A DNA stretch of 19,402 nt from Oscillibacter sp. CAG:241 (GTDB taxonomy: Bacteria > Bacillota > Clostridia > Oscillospirales > Oscillospiraceae): NCBI GenBank assembly GCA_000435975.1, contig FR884122.1:1-19402 (forward strand), written 5' to 3'. The translations under genes and the position numbers were made by a program. The first letter of the stretch is position 1. Each line of letters opens with the position of its first letter. Shown in pieces: positions 6,747 through 12,538 of the stretch. The notes beneath the pieces were generated by a model, which saw only the letters and a list, made by a program, of their open reading frames with translations, did not search any database and had not been told where the DNA came from.

Positions 6747-7259
6747 TCAGAATAACGGCCATTTGGGCCAGGTTTTCCGGATGTACGCCGGGACCTCTTC
6801 CCGGGGCAGGCCCAGCACCGCGCCCAGCTCCCCGTACAGGGCGTCCTCCGCCCGCTTCAGATAGCGCTCGTCCATCTGGCTTATCTTCCGCCCGTGATGA
6901 ACGGCCCAGCTGCGCCGCCGACACACGCCCTTGATGAGGCCCGCCAGCCGCCGGCAGTCGTAGGAGGTCAGCACCTGGTGATACAGGTCCTTGATGGCCC
7001 GCATGCTGTGGCTCTCGGCCTGCTCCTCCGGCAGCTGGTCCAGCTCCGCAATGAGCTGCGCCGTTTCCTCCGCCGTCAGCAGCGGCCGCATGAGCACCTG
7101 AGTGTCCACCGGGGTCATCACCTGGCCGGACCGGTACAGGGGCGACAGCGTGTAGTACAGTCGGGTCTTGTCCATACCCGGCAGGGACGGCGCGCCCACG
7201 CCCTCCACCCGGCAGACGCCCTCGCCGCCATATACCACCAATTCGCCCGCTGCATACAT
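6747..7259 (-). CDS. CarD-family RNA polymerase-binding transcription regulator
   Basis: 170-residue CarD/CdnL-type protein. Family members bind the RNA polymerase beta subunit through an N-terminal Tudor-like (TRCF-RID) domain and promoter DNA through a helical C-terminal domain, tuning open-complex stability, often at rRNA promoters. The N-terminal domain shows GELVVYGGEGVCRVEGVG and LYYTLSPLY. The helical part contains the Firmicutes-type ending GRKISQMDERYLKRAEDAL followed by YGELGAVLGLP. The start at 7259 is chosen over an ATG at 7268 because AGAGAGG then sits 9 nt upstream and family proteins begin with Met plus a few residues before GDxVVY; with the earlier ATG the ribosome binding site would abut the codon. 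Single-gene transcript, divergent from the mscS operon. Confidence 0.92.
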   Translation of the reverse strand: MYAAGELVVYGGEGVCRVEGVGAPSLPGMDKTRLYYTLSPLYRSGQVMTPVDTQVLMRPLLTAEETAQLIAELDQLPEEQAESHSMRAIKDLYHQVLTSYDCRRLAGLIKGVCRRRSWAVHHGRKISQMDERYLKRAEDALYGELGAVLGLPREEVPAYIRKTWPKWPLF

Positions 7260-7290
7260 GACCCTCATCCTCTCTTTTCTTCTTTACCAT

Positions 7291-7319
7291 ATTATACCAC
7301 TTTTCCCCCAAAAGGGTAA
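7291..7319 (-). promoter_or_regulatory. carD promoter
   Basis: TATAAT on the minus strand (7296-7291), preceded by an extended -10 TGG. The -35 region is poor (TTACCC at about 7319-7314), so recognition would rely on the extended -10. The predicted start is about 25 nt before the carD start codon. Confidence 0.6.
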
Positions 7320-7336
7320 GTCTTTTTTTTGACGGT

Positions 7337-7366
7337 TTGACAAATTCCGCCGCCCTGGGGTATAAT
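7337..7366 (+). promoter_or_regulatory. Promoter of the mscS operon
   Basis: Consensus TTGACA (7337-7342), 18-base spacer and TATAAT (7361-7366); predicted start near 7373. The carD -10 lies only about 40 bp away in the opposite direction, so the two promoters are close to back to back. Confidence 0.88.
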
Positions 7367-7399
7367 GGGGGGCACGAAACGCGCAAGGAGGTGCGGACT

Positions 7400-8248
7400 G
7401 TGGAAAGCGCACTGGATCAAAAGCTGGACCTGTCGGCCCTGCATCTGGGGACCATCTCCCTGGGGAAGCTGCTGGGAGCGCTGCTGACGCTGGTGATCTG
7501 TCTGATCGCCGTGCGCCTGGTGACGGCGCTGCTGCGCCGGGTCCTGGATAAAACTCATATCGACGCCCGGGTGCGGAAATACCTGGTGCAGTCCGTGCGC
7601 CTGGTGCTGTGGGTGGTGACGGTGCTCATCACCGCCGATCAGCTGGGCATTCCCGTCACGTCCCTGGTGGCGCTTTTGTCGGTGCTGTCCCTGGCCGTAT
7701 CCCTGGCGGTGCAGAATGTCCTGGCCAATGTGGCCGGGGGACTGGTGCTGCTGGTGACCAAGCCCTTCGCCGTGGGCGACTATGTGGATACCCCCTGCGG
7801 CGCGGGCACGGTAAAGGATCTGACCTTGACCTATACCTATCTGGATACGCCGGACGGCCTGCGCATTGCCGCCCCCAACAGCAGCATCTCCGCCGGGAAG
7901 ATCACCAACTATACGGCTCTTGGCACCCGGCGCATTGAGCACGCCGTCAGCGCGTCCTATGACGCGCCGGTGCAGACGGTGCGCCAGGCGCTGCTGGATG
8001 CCGTGGCCCGGACCCCGGGCCTGCTGGACAAGCCGGCGCCGGAGGTGTATGTCAATGCCTACGGCGAAAGCGGCATCGAATATATTGTCCGGGTCTGGGC
8101 CAGAACCGCCGACTATTGGCCGGCGTATTACGCCCTGCTGGAGGGGATCAAGACGGCCTTTGACCAGCGGTCCGTGGAGATGCCGTATAATCACCTGAAT
8201 GTTCATATTGTGGACCCCGTGCAGGTAGAAAGAGAGACAAAAGCATGA
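7400..8248 (+). CDS. mscS: Small-conductance mechanosensitive channel, MscS family
   Basis: 282-residue inner-membrane channel, close in size to E. coli MscS (286). Such heptameric channels open under membrane tension and release solutes during hypo-osmotic shock. Three hydrophobic segments are visible at about residues 23-45, 67-87 and 90-117. The third is the pore helix, AVSLAVQNVLANVAGG, followed by the hallmark KPFAVGDYVD at the start of the beta domain; the LRIAAPNSSI stretch is the conserved mid-domain PN motif. The start is a GTG at 7400 with AAGGAGGT at 7385-7392; the upstream in-frame ATG at 7337 overlaps the -35 box. The stop overlaps the next start (ATGA), indicating translational coupling to the GlsB-like gene. 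Confidence 0.93.
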   Translation: MESALDQKLDLSALHLGTISLGKLLGALLTLVICLIAVRLVTALLRRVLDKTHIDARVRKYLVQSVRLVLWVVTVLITADQLGIPVTSLVALLSVLSLAVSLAVQNVLANVAGGLVLLVTKPFAVGDYVDTPCGAGTVKDLTLTYTYLDTPDGLRIAAPNSSISAGKITNYTALGTRRIEHAVSASYDAPVQTVRQALLDAVARTPGLLDKPAPEVYVNAYGESGIEYIVRVWARTADYWPAYYALLEGIKTAFDQRSVEMPYNHLNVHIVDPVQVERETKA

Positions 8249-8475
8249 TCTGTTCCCTGATTTTAGGCGCCCTCATCGGCTGGATCGCCGGCAAGCTCAT
8301 GGGCAGCCGCGGCGGCCTGATCCGTAACCTGATCCTGGGCGTGGTGGGCTCCGCCGTGGGCAATTGGCTGGCGGGCACCATCGGCATCGCCGCCACCGGC
8401 TCCGTGGGGGCCATTCTCATCGGCGTAGGCGGGGCCTGCGTGGTGATCCTCATCGCCCGCTGGCTGTTTCATTAA
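8245..8475 (+). CDS. GlsB/YeaQ/YmgE-family small membrane protein
   Basis: 76-residue, almost wholly hydrophobic protein with three predicted membrane segments (about residues 2-20, 26-48 and 53-74), rich in Gly-based helix-packing motifs. IGWIAGKLMGSRGGLIRNLILGVVGSAVGNW matches the family (also called transglycosylase-associated protein), split here as the start IGWIAGKLMG and the later NLILGVVGSAVG. Members are stress-induced in several bacteria, but the biochemical function is unknown. The ATG overlaps the mscS stop by 4 nt, so the two are probably co-translated, in line with an envelope-stress role. Confidence 0.88.
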   Translation: MICSLILGALIGWIAGKLMGSRGGLIRNLILGVVGSAVGNWLAGTIGIAATGSVGAILIGVGGACVVILIARWLFH

Positions 8476-8487
8476 GGAGGAAATGTC

Positions 8488-8979
8488 ATGAAGCCTGTGA
8501 TCCACGAATCCGCCTTTGTGGCGGAAAATGCCACCGTCCGCGGCAGCGTCACCATCGGCCCGGAGGCCGGCATCTATTTCGGCGCAGTGCTCCGAGCGGA
8601 GACGGCCCCCATCACCGTGGGGGAGGGCGCCAATATCCAGGACAACTGCGTCGTCCATGCCGACCCCGGCTTCCCCGCCGTCATCGGCCGGGACTGCACC
8701 GTGGGCCACGCCGCCATTCTTCACGGCTGCACCATCGGGGACAACACGCTGGTGGGCATGGGAGCCATCGTTCTCAACGGAGCCGTGGTGGGCCGGGACT
8801 GCATCATTGCCGCCGGAGCCCTGGTGACCCAGGGGGCCGTGATTCCCGACGGATCCATGGTCATGGGTGCGCCCGCCAGGGTCCGCCGCCCCCTGACGCC
8901 GGAGGAGATCGCCCAGAACGCCGCCTCCGCCGCCGGATACCGCCGGGAGTCCCAGCTGTATAAGGCCGGGGAGCTGTAA
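8488..8979 (+). CDS. Gamma-class carbonic anhydrase family protein (left-handed beta-helix)
   Basis: 163-residue hexapeptide-repeat protein of the gamma carbonic anhydrase/YrdA/PaaY type, expected to form a trimeric left-handed beta-helix in the cytoplasm. The [I/V]G-rich hexapeptide rungs run from about residue 13 to 120. The three metal-binding His expected between subunits are present: H57 (CVVHADP), H74 (VGHAAILHGC) and H79 in the same motif. R36 in GAVLRAE matches a conserved structural Arg. The C-terminus forms a helix (LTPEEIAQN). Activity (CO2 hydration) has been shown only for some members, so a true enzyme role is likely but not certain. AAGGAGG lies 7 nt before the ATG. Third gene of the mscS operon, 12 nt after the GlsB-like gene. 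Confidence 0.93.
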   Translation: MKPVIHESAFVAENATVRGSVTIGPEAGIYFGAVLRAETAPITVGEGANIQDNCVVHADPGFPAVIGRDCTVGHAAILHGCTIGDNTLVGMGAIVLNGAVVGRDCIIAAGALVTQGAVIPDGSMVMGAPARVRRPLTPEEIAQNAASAAGYRRESQLYKAGEL

Positions 8980-9000
8980 CGCACGCAATAGCTCATCATA

Positions 9001-9030
9001 AAAAGTGGGAGGGGCTCAGCCCCTCCCATT
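9001..9030. terminator. Hairpin after the carbonic anhydrase gene
   Basis: TGGGAGGGGC (9006-9015) pairs perfectly with GCCCCTCCCA (9019-9028) around loop TCA. The T-run is better on the minus strand (complement of AAAA at 9001-9004) than on the plus strand. It could end either the mscS operon or readthrough from the minus-strand ABC operon. Confidence 0.6.
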
Positions 9031-9081
9031 CAGCTTGTAAAAAAAGTAGGCTTGCCTCCGCCTTCGGAAAGGAAGATCGTT

Positions 9082-9115
9082 ACGAAAGAAACCCATCAGG
9101 GGTGTCTTTCGTTTT
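9082..9115 (+). terminator. Rho-independent terminator of the mscS operon
   Basis: ACGAAAGA (9082-9089) pairs with TCTTTCGT (9105-9112). After one A-G mismatch the stem continues with ACCC (9091-9094) / GGGT (9100-9103), and then TTTT follows on the plus strand. This is the best plus-strand terminator in the gap. Confidence 0.75.
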
Positions 9116-9123
9116 CAATCACC

Positions 9124-9159
9124 GCATTTTCAGAACTTTCATAAAAGTTTTGAAAATGC
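9124..9159. repeat. Inverted repeat (16-bp stem)
   Basis: GCATTTTCAGAACTTT (9124-9139) pairs with AAAGTTTTGAAAATGC (9144-9159) through 16 consecutive pairs, one of them G-U, around loop CATA. It is A/T-rich and has no clear T-run. It is part of a run of hairpins between two convergent transcription units. Confidence 0.7.
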
Positions 9160-9163
9160 TTGT

Positions 9164-9194
9164 CAGCTTGTCAAAAAGGATTTTTGACAAGCTG
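9164..9194. repeat. Inverted repeat (14-bp perfect stem)
   Basis: CAGCTTGTCAAAAA (9164-9177) and TTTTTGACAAGCTG (9181-9194) form a perfect 14-bp stem with loop GGA. A related stretch, CAGCTTGTAAAAAA, occurs at 9031-9044, so the unit looks like a recurring intergenic element rather than a simple terminator. Confidence 0.75.
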
Positions 9195-9226
9195 AATGCC
9201 CCCGGCGCAGATGCGCCGGGGGCATT
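9195..9226 (-). terminator. Hairpin directly after the ABC permease gene
   Basis: AATGCCCCCGGCGC (9195-9208) pairs perfectly with GCGCCGGGGGCATT (9213-9226). It lies 6 nt past the permease stop codon on the minus strand. The 14-bp GC-rich stem is very stable, but the T-run is short (ATT), so termination probably also uses the A/T-rich hairpin that follows. Confidence 0.65.
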
Positions 9227-9232
9227 GCTGCA

Positions 9233-10975
9233 TCAGTCCATCGAACCGGTCATATCGCTGTCGGAAAGGCCCATGTCCCGCAGGGCCTGCATCAGCTCCG
9301 TGCAGCTGGTGCGGGGCGAGGAGATGCTATAGGCATCCCGGTCACCCTGGAAGCTGATCTCCAGCACAGTCCAGTTGACATCCAGCCCCTTCGCCAGCAG
9401 TACGTTGCCTGCGTGAATGTCCCGCCAGGCGGCGTCATACAGGATCTGGGCTTCCTCCGCCGTCAGCGCCCGCTCCTCCCCGATGGCGTTTACCCACAGG
9501 GTGCCGCCGCGGGGCTTCCAACTCTCCGGCACATTCCGCTTGTTGAACAGAACATTGGATTGCACCTCCTCCAGGCCTACCACCCGGGACAGCGCCGCCT
9601 GGACCTCGCCGCTGATGTCCACCACGAAGCGGCGGGCCATAGAGGAGCCGTTTTTCAGGGTGTACGTTACCCGAATCGTCTGGTCGCCCATGTCGATCTT
9701 CCGACCGACGATATCGTTCCTGGCCAGAGTGCTCTGGGCGTCCACCATGGTCTGGATGGACTCCGGCTCCGTCAGGGTAAAGGTGGAGCTCAGATAGGTC
9801 ACCTGAACGGAGGATACCTTCTCCGCCTGGGGCACCCGGGTGCGGTAGCCGAACACGTCCGCCCGCAGCACCACGCACAGCAGCACCAGCACCAGGGCTG
9901 TCACCGCCGCGCCGGTGAGCCTCTTGGGCAGCACCCGCAGGGTCTTGCCCACCAGCATGGACGCCCCCAGATAGCACAGGGCTCCCATCAGGGCTATGCA
10001 CACGCACAGCCGGGGCACACTGAACGAAAGCCCGGCCAGCACCAGCCCATACAGCGCCAGGCCCAGGGCCAGTCCGCCGATCAGACCCACGCCCAGCCGG
10101 AACACCGGCCGCACCCACGAAAAGGCCGCCGGGTCGCCGGACAGCTCGCTTTTCCGCCGGGCATACAGCAGCCGGGACAGAGCCAGCAGCACCAGAGCCG
10201 CAGCGGTGTACAGCAGCACCGCCCGCCAGCCGTTGGGGGCCAGACCGCTGGGATAGTCCGCATTGGCCTGAGAGGATATGTTGTAAAACTTCTCCCGGAT
10301 CTGGCCCAGCTCCTGGATCAGCCGGTATACCGGCGTCAGCCATACGGTCAGGCGAGGCGTGGTATCCGGGGGGGCATAGCCCCGCAGCAGACCATCCGCC
10401 AGCTGCTGGCCCAGCCAGGTAACGATCAGGGCCAGGGTGTTGGCCACGCCGTACAGCACCGGCACCGCCAGGAGCCATCCGGTGATCATGGCGCAGAAGG
10501 TGCCCAGCACCATAAAGAACAGGTCCAGCAGGGTGACCACGACCAGCCACGTCAAAAGCGCCGCCGTCAGCTTTACGCCGGTCAGCAGGGCGATTCCCGC
10601 CGTCAGCAGGGCCACCAGCAGGTTTCCTGCCGCCAGCATGCCCCAGCCGGTGAGAAAGTGGGTCCAGAACAGGGTCCCCCGCCGCTGGGGCAGGGCGTGC
10701 ATGGCCCCCACGGACCGGGGGTTCATCAGATAGGAAAACGAGGCCATGGCCATCATGCCGCCGAAGATCAGCGCCATGATAACGGCAGCTATGTACCGGT
10801 CGGAGCATATCTCGCCCAGGTCGGGGGCGGGGACATAGCCCTGGTGGGCCATAAGCCACAGCTGCACCGGCAGGAAAATGATCCACAGCCCCACATACAG
10901 GAACAGGGCCGGCCAATACCGCCGCAGGTCGCTGCGGGCCAGGGTCGGGTTAAAGAACGATGTCGCGGACCGCAT
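9233..10975 (-). CDS. ABC transporter permease with a large C-terminal soluble domain
   Basis: 580-residue membrane protein, third gene of the GntR-ABC operon. About eight to ten hydrophobic segments are visible, for example LFLYVGLWIIFLPVQLWLM (about 25-43), AAVIMALIFGGMMAMASF, LVALLTAGIALLTGV, WLVVVTLLDLFFMVLGTF, and four more up to about residue 385. The last roughly 200 residues are hydrophilic and probably face outside or the membrane surface. The layout fits ABC-2-like permeases of YtrA-regulated cassettes. The substrate is unknown; related systems are linked to cell-envelope stress or antibiotic sensing. The start at 10975 (ATG CGG) is chosen because GGGAGGTG lies about 8 nt upstream; a further in-frame ATG at 10996 precedes that site. 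It overlaps the ATPase gene end by 26 bp. Confidence 0.85.
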   Translation of the reverse strand: MRSATSFFNPTLARSDLRRYWPALFLYVGLWIIFLPVQLWLMAHQGYVPAPDLGEICSDRYIAAVIMALIFGGMMAMASFSYLMNPRSVGAMHALPQRRGTLFWTHFLTGWGMLAAGNLLVALLTAGIALLTGVKLTAALLTWLVVVTLLDLFFMVLGTFCAMITGWLLAVPVLYGVANTLALIVTWLGQQLADGLLRGYAPPDTTPRLTVWLTPVYRLIQELGQIREKFYNISSQANADYPSGLAPNGWRAVLLYTAAALVLLALSRLLYARRKSELSGDPAAFSWVRPVFRLGVGLIGGLALGLALYGLVLAGLSFSVPRLCVCIALMGALCYLGASMLVGKTLRVLPKRLTGAAVTALVLVLLCVVLRADVFGYRTRVPQAEKVSSVQVTYLSSTFTLTEPESIQTMVDAQSTLARNDIVGRKIDMGDQTIRVTYTLKNGSSMARRFVVDISGEVQAALSRVVGLEEVQSNVLFNKRNVPESWKPRGGTLWVNAIGEERALTAEEAQILYDAAWRDIHAGNVLLAKGLDVNWTVLEISFQGDRDAYSISSPRTSCTELMQALRDMGLSDSDMTGSMD

Positions 10976-11849
10976 AGTCAGCACCTCCCAGCTCATAGAT
11001 GAAAATCTCCTCCAGGGTCAGGGGAATGGCCTCCAGCAGCAGGGGAGACAGGGCCTGCATCCGGTGCAGTACATCCTCCCGGCTGCCCCGGACAATGTAG
11101 GTGATGACCCGGCCCACGGCGGACCGGTGCAGCACCCGGATGCCCTCCGGCAGCGGCGGCTCCTCCGCTGCGGCATAGGCCACCTGGAGCTTCACCGTGT
11201 TGTCCTGCAGCTCCGACAGGCTCCGCTCCAGCAGCACCCGCCCCTTGTTCATAATGCCCACATGGTCGCACACGTCCTCCAGCTCCCGGAGGTTGTGGCT
11301 GGACACCAGCACCGTGGTGCCCCGGTCGGCCACGTCTCCCAGCAGCAGGGACCATACCTGCCGCCGCATCACCGGGTCCAGGCCGTCCACCGGCTCGTCC
11401 AGCACCAGTACCTCCGGCATGCAGCTCATGACCAGCCAGAAGGCCGCCTGCTTCTGCATGCCCTTGCTCATCCGGCGCAGCAGCTGCTTTTCCGGCAGGG
11501 GAAAGGCCTCCCGCAGCTTGTGATACCGGTCCCAGCTGAAAAAGGGGTGGGTCCCGGCATACAGCCGGGCCATGTCCCGGATGTTGGCCTGTGGGAAATA
11601 GTACCAGTCGTCGGGGATCACCGCCATGCGGCTTTTGGCGGCGGGATTTTCATATACCGGCTGGCCGTCCAGGGTCACCTGGCCGCTGTCGGGCCGGTAC
11701 ACGCCGGTGAAGTGGCGGATGATGGTGGATTTGCCCGCCCCGTTGGGGCCCACCAGGCCGTATACCGCCCCCCGGGGCACCGTCATGTTGGCCCCGTCCA
11801 GGGCCCGGAAGCCGTCAAAGGTTTTTACCACGTTATTCGCTTCAAGCAT
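10950..11849 (-). CDS. ABC transporter ATP-binding protein
   Basis: 299-residue ATPase that powers the adjacent permease. Walker A GPNGAGKST (34-42), signature region RRMSKGMQKQ (variant of LSGGQ), Walker B VLVLDEPVDGLDP, and H-loop SSHNLRELED are all present, so it should hydrolyse ATP. The segment after the first subdomain reads MAVIPDDWYYF, with no Gln at the usual PQ place of the Q-loop, a variation also seen in the YtrB/BcrA-like group. The C-terminal 80 residues after the ATPase core are the accessory region typical of ABC-2 export ATPases. Its ATG overlaps the GntR gene end by 8 bp and its own 3' end overlaps the permease, which implies translational coupling. Confidence 0.93.
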   Translation of the reverse strand: MLEANNVVKTFDGFRALDGANMTVPRGAVYGLVGPNGAGKSTIIRHFTGVYRPDSGQVTLDGQPVYENPAAKSRMAVIPDDWYYFPQANIRDMARLYAGTHPFFSWDRYHKLREAFPLPEKQLLRRMSKGMQKQAAFWLVMSCMPEVLVLDEPVDGLDPVMRRQVWSLLLGDVADRGTTVLVSSHNLRELEDVCDHVGIMNKGRVLLERSLSELQDNTVKLQVAYAAAEEPPLPEGIRVLHRSAVGRVITYIVRGSREDVLHRMQALSPLLLEAIPLTLEEIFIYELGGADYAVRDIVL

Positions 11850-12207
11850 CGCGATCCCCTCCCTTCCAAAGGTCCGTCCATTCCTCCCGGGTCATGCCCA
11901 GGTCCCGCAGCTCCGCCATCAGCGGCAGCACCCGGGCCGTCACCTCTCTGCGCCGCTGGCGGTTTTGCTCCTGGCCCTCGGAGACGAAGGTGCCCCGGCC
12001 CGACACGGTGTAAACATATCCCTCCGCCTCCAGCTGGGTATAGGCCCGCTGGATGGTGTTGGGATTGATGGCCAGCTCCGTGGCCAGGCTCCGCACAGAG
12101 GGCAGCTTGTCTCCCGCCGCCAGCACGCCCGTCACCATCATGCTCCGCAGGCCGTCCCGCACCTGCTCATAGATGGGCCGCGCATCCCGGTAATCCAAGC
12201 GTATCAC
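11842..12207 (-). CDS. GntR-family transcriptional regulator, YtrA subfamily
   Basis: 121-residue repressor-type protein: a GntR winged helix-turn-helix (about residues 10-75) with only a short C-terminal helical dimerisation tail, as in the YtrA group. Visible pattern: PIYEQVRDGLRSMMVTGVL, LPSVRSLATELAINPNTIQR (recognition helix) and AYTQLEAEGYVYTVSGRGTFV (wing), broken here into successive motifs. YtrA regulators usually control the ABC genes in their own operon. The start is GTG at 12207 with AAAGGAGG 8 nt upstream; the nearby ATG (12211) is out of frame. A palindromic operator candidate lies between its promoter and start codon. Confidence 0.92.
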   Translation of the reverse strand: MIRLDYRDARPIYEQVRDGLRSMMVTGVLAAGDKLPSVRSLATELAINPNTIQRAYTQLEAEGYVYTVSGRGTFVSEGQEQNRQRRREVTARVLPLMAELRDLGMTREEWTDLWKGGDRDA

Positions 12208-12227
12208 GCATGTGACCTCCTTTCTGT

Positions 12228-12250
12228 GTGTATTATCTGTATTGATACAC
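12228..12250 (-). promoter_or_regulatory. Candidate GntR operator overlapping the transcription start
   Basis: Inverted repeat GTGTAT (12228-12233) / ATACAC (12245-12250), 11 bases apart; the inner TGTATTGATACA (12238-12249) is a tighter 5-2-5 palindrome. It covers the predicted start (about 12246) of the GntR-ABC operon, where bound repressor would block transcription. GntR/YtrA operators commonly have GT..AC palindromes of this kind. Confidence 0.6.
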
Positions 12251-12252
12251 TC

Positions 12253-12282
12253 ATTATATTCTATCCCGGGACCGGTTGTCAA
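12253..12282 (-). promoter_or_regulatory. Promoter of the GntR-ABC operon
   Basis: On the minus strand, TTGACA (12282-12277), 18-base spacer and TATAAT (12258-12253). Both boxes are perfect consensus, so strong basal activity held down by the repressor is plausible. Confidence 0.88.
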
Positions 12283-12449
12283 GAGAAAAAACCGGGAAAG
12301 TCCCGCCGGATTGCCGTGAATACCGGCTGAATATTTTCAATTTGCGAAAGGAAGAGCACCTGACCGCGGTTGGCGGCAGGGAATGACCGCTTCCGGATTT
12401 TTCACGGAACCCACAAATTTTCGGCGGGATATTTGCACACATCGCATTA

Positions 12450-12510
12450 TTGCGCTGAACCGCGAAAGATGGTACAATATGTGGAGTGCGCCATACTTTT
12501 ATGCATGGCG
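12450..12510 (+). promoter_or_regulatory. Promoter and leader hairpin of the S8 protease gene
   Basis: TTGCGC (12450-12455), 17 bases and TACAAT (12473-12478), with an extended -10 TGG; predicted start near 12485. The leader then forms a small hairpin CGCCAT (12489-12494) / ATGGCG (12505-12510) about 16 nt before the ribosome binding site AGGAGG (12527-12532). The 256 bp between the two divergent units hold nothing else that I recognise. Confidence 0.65.
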
Positions 12511-12538
12511 TCCGACTTACACTTATAGGAGGAACGAG

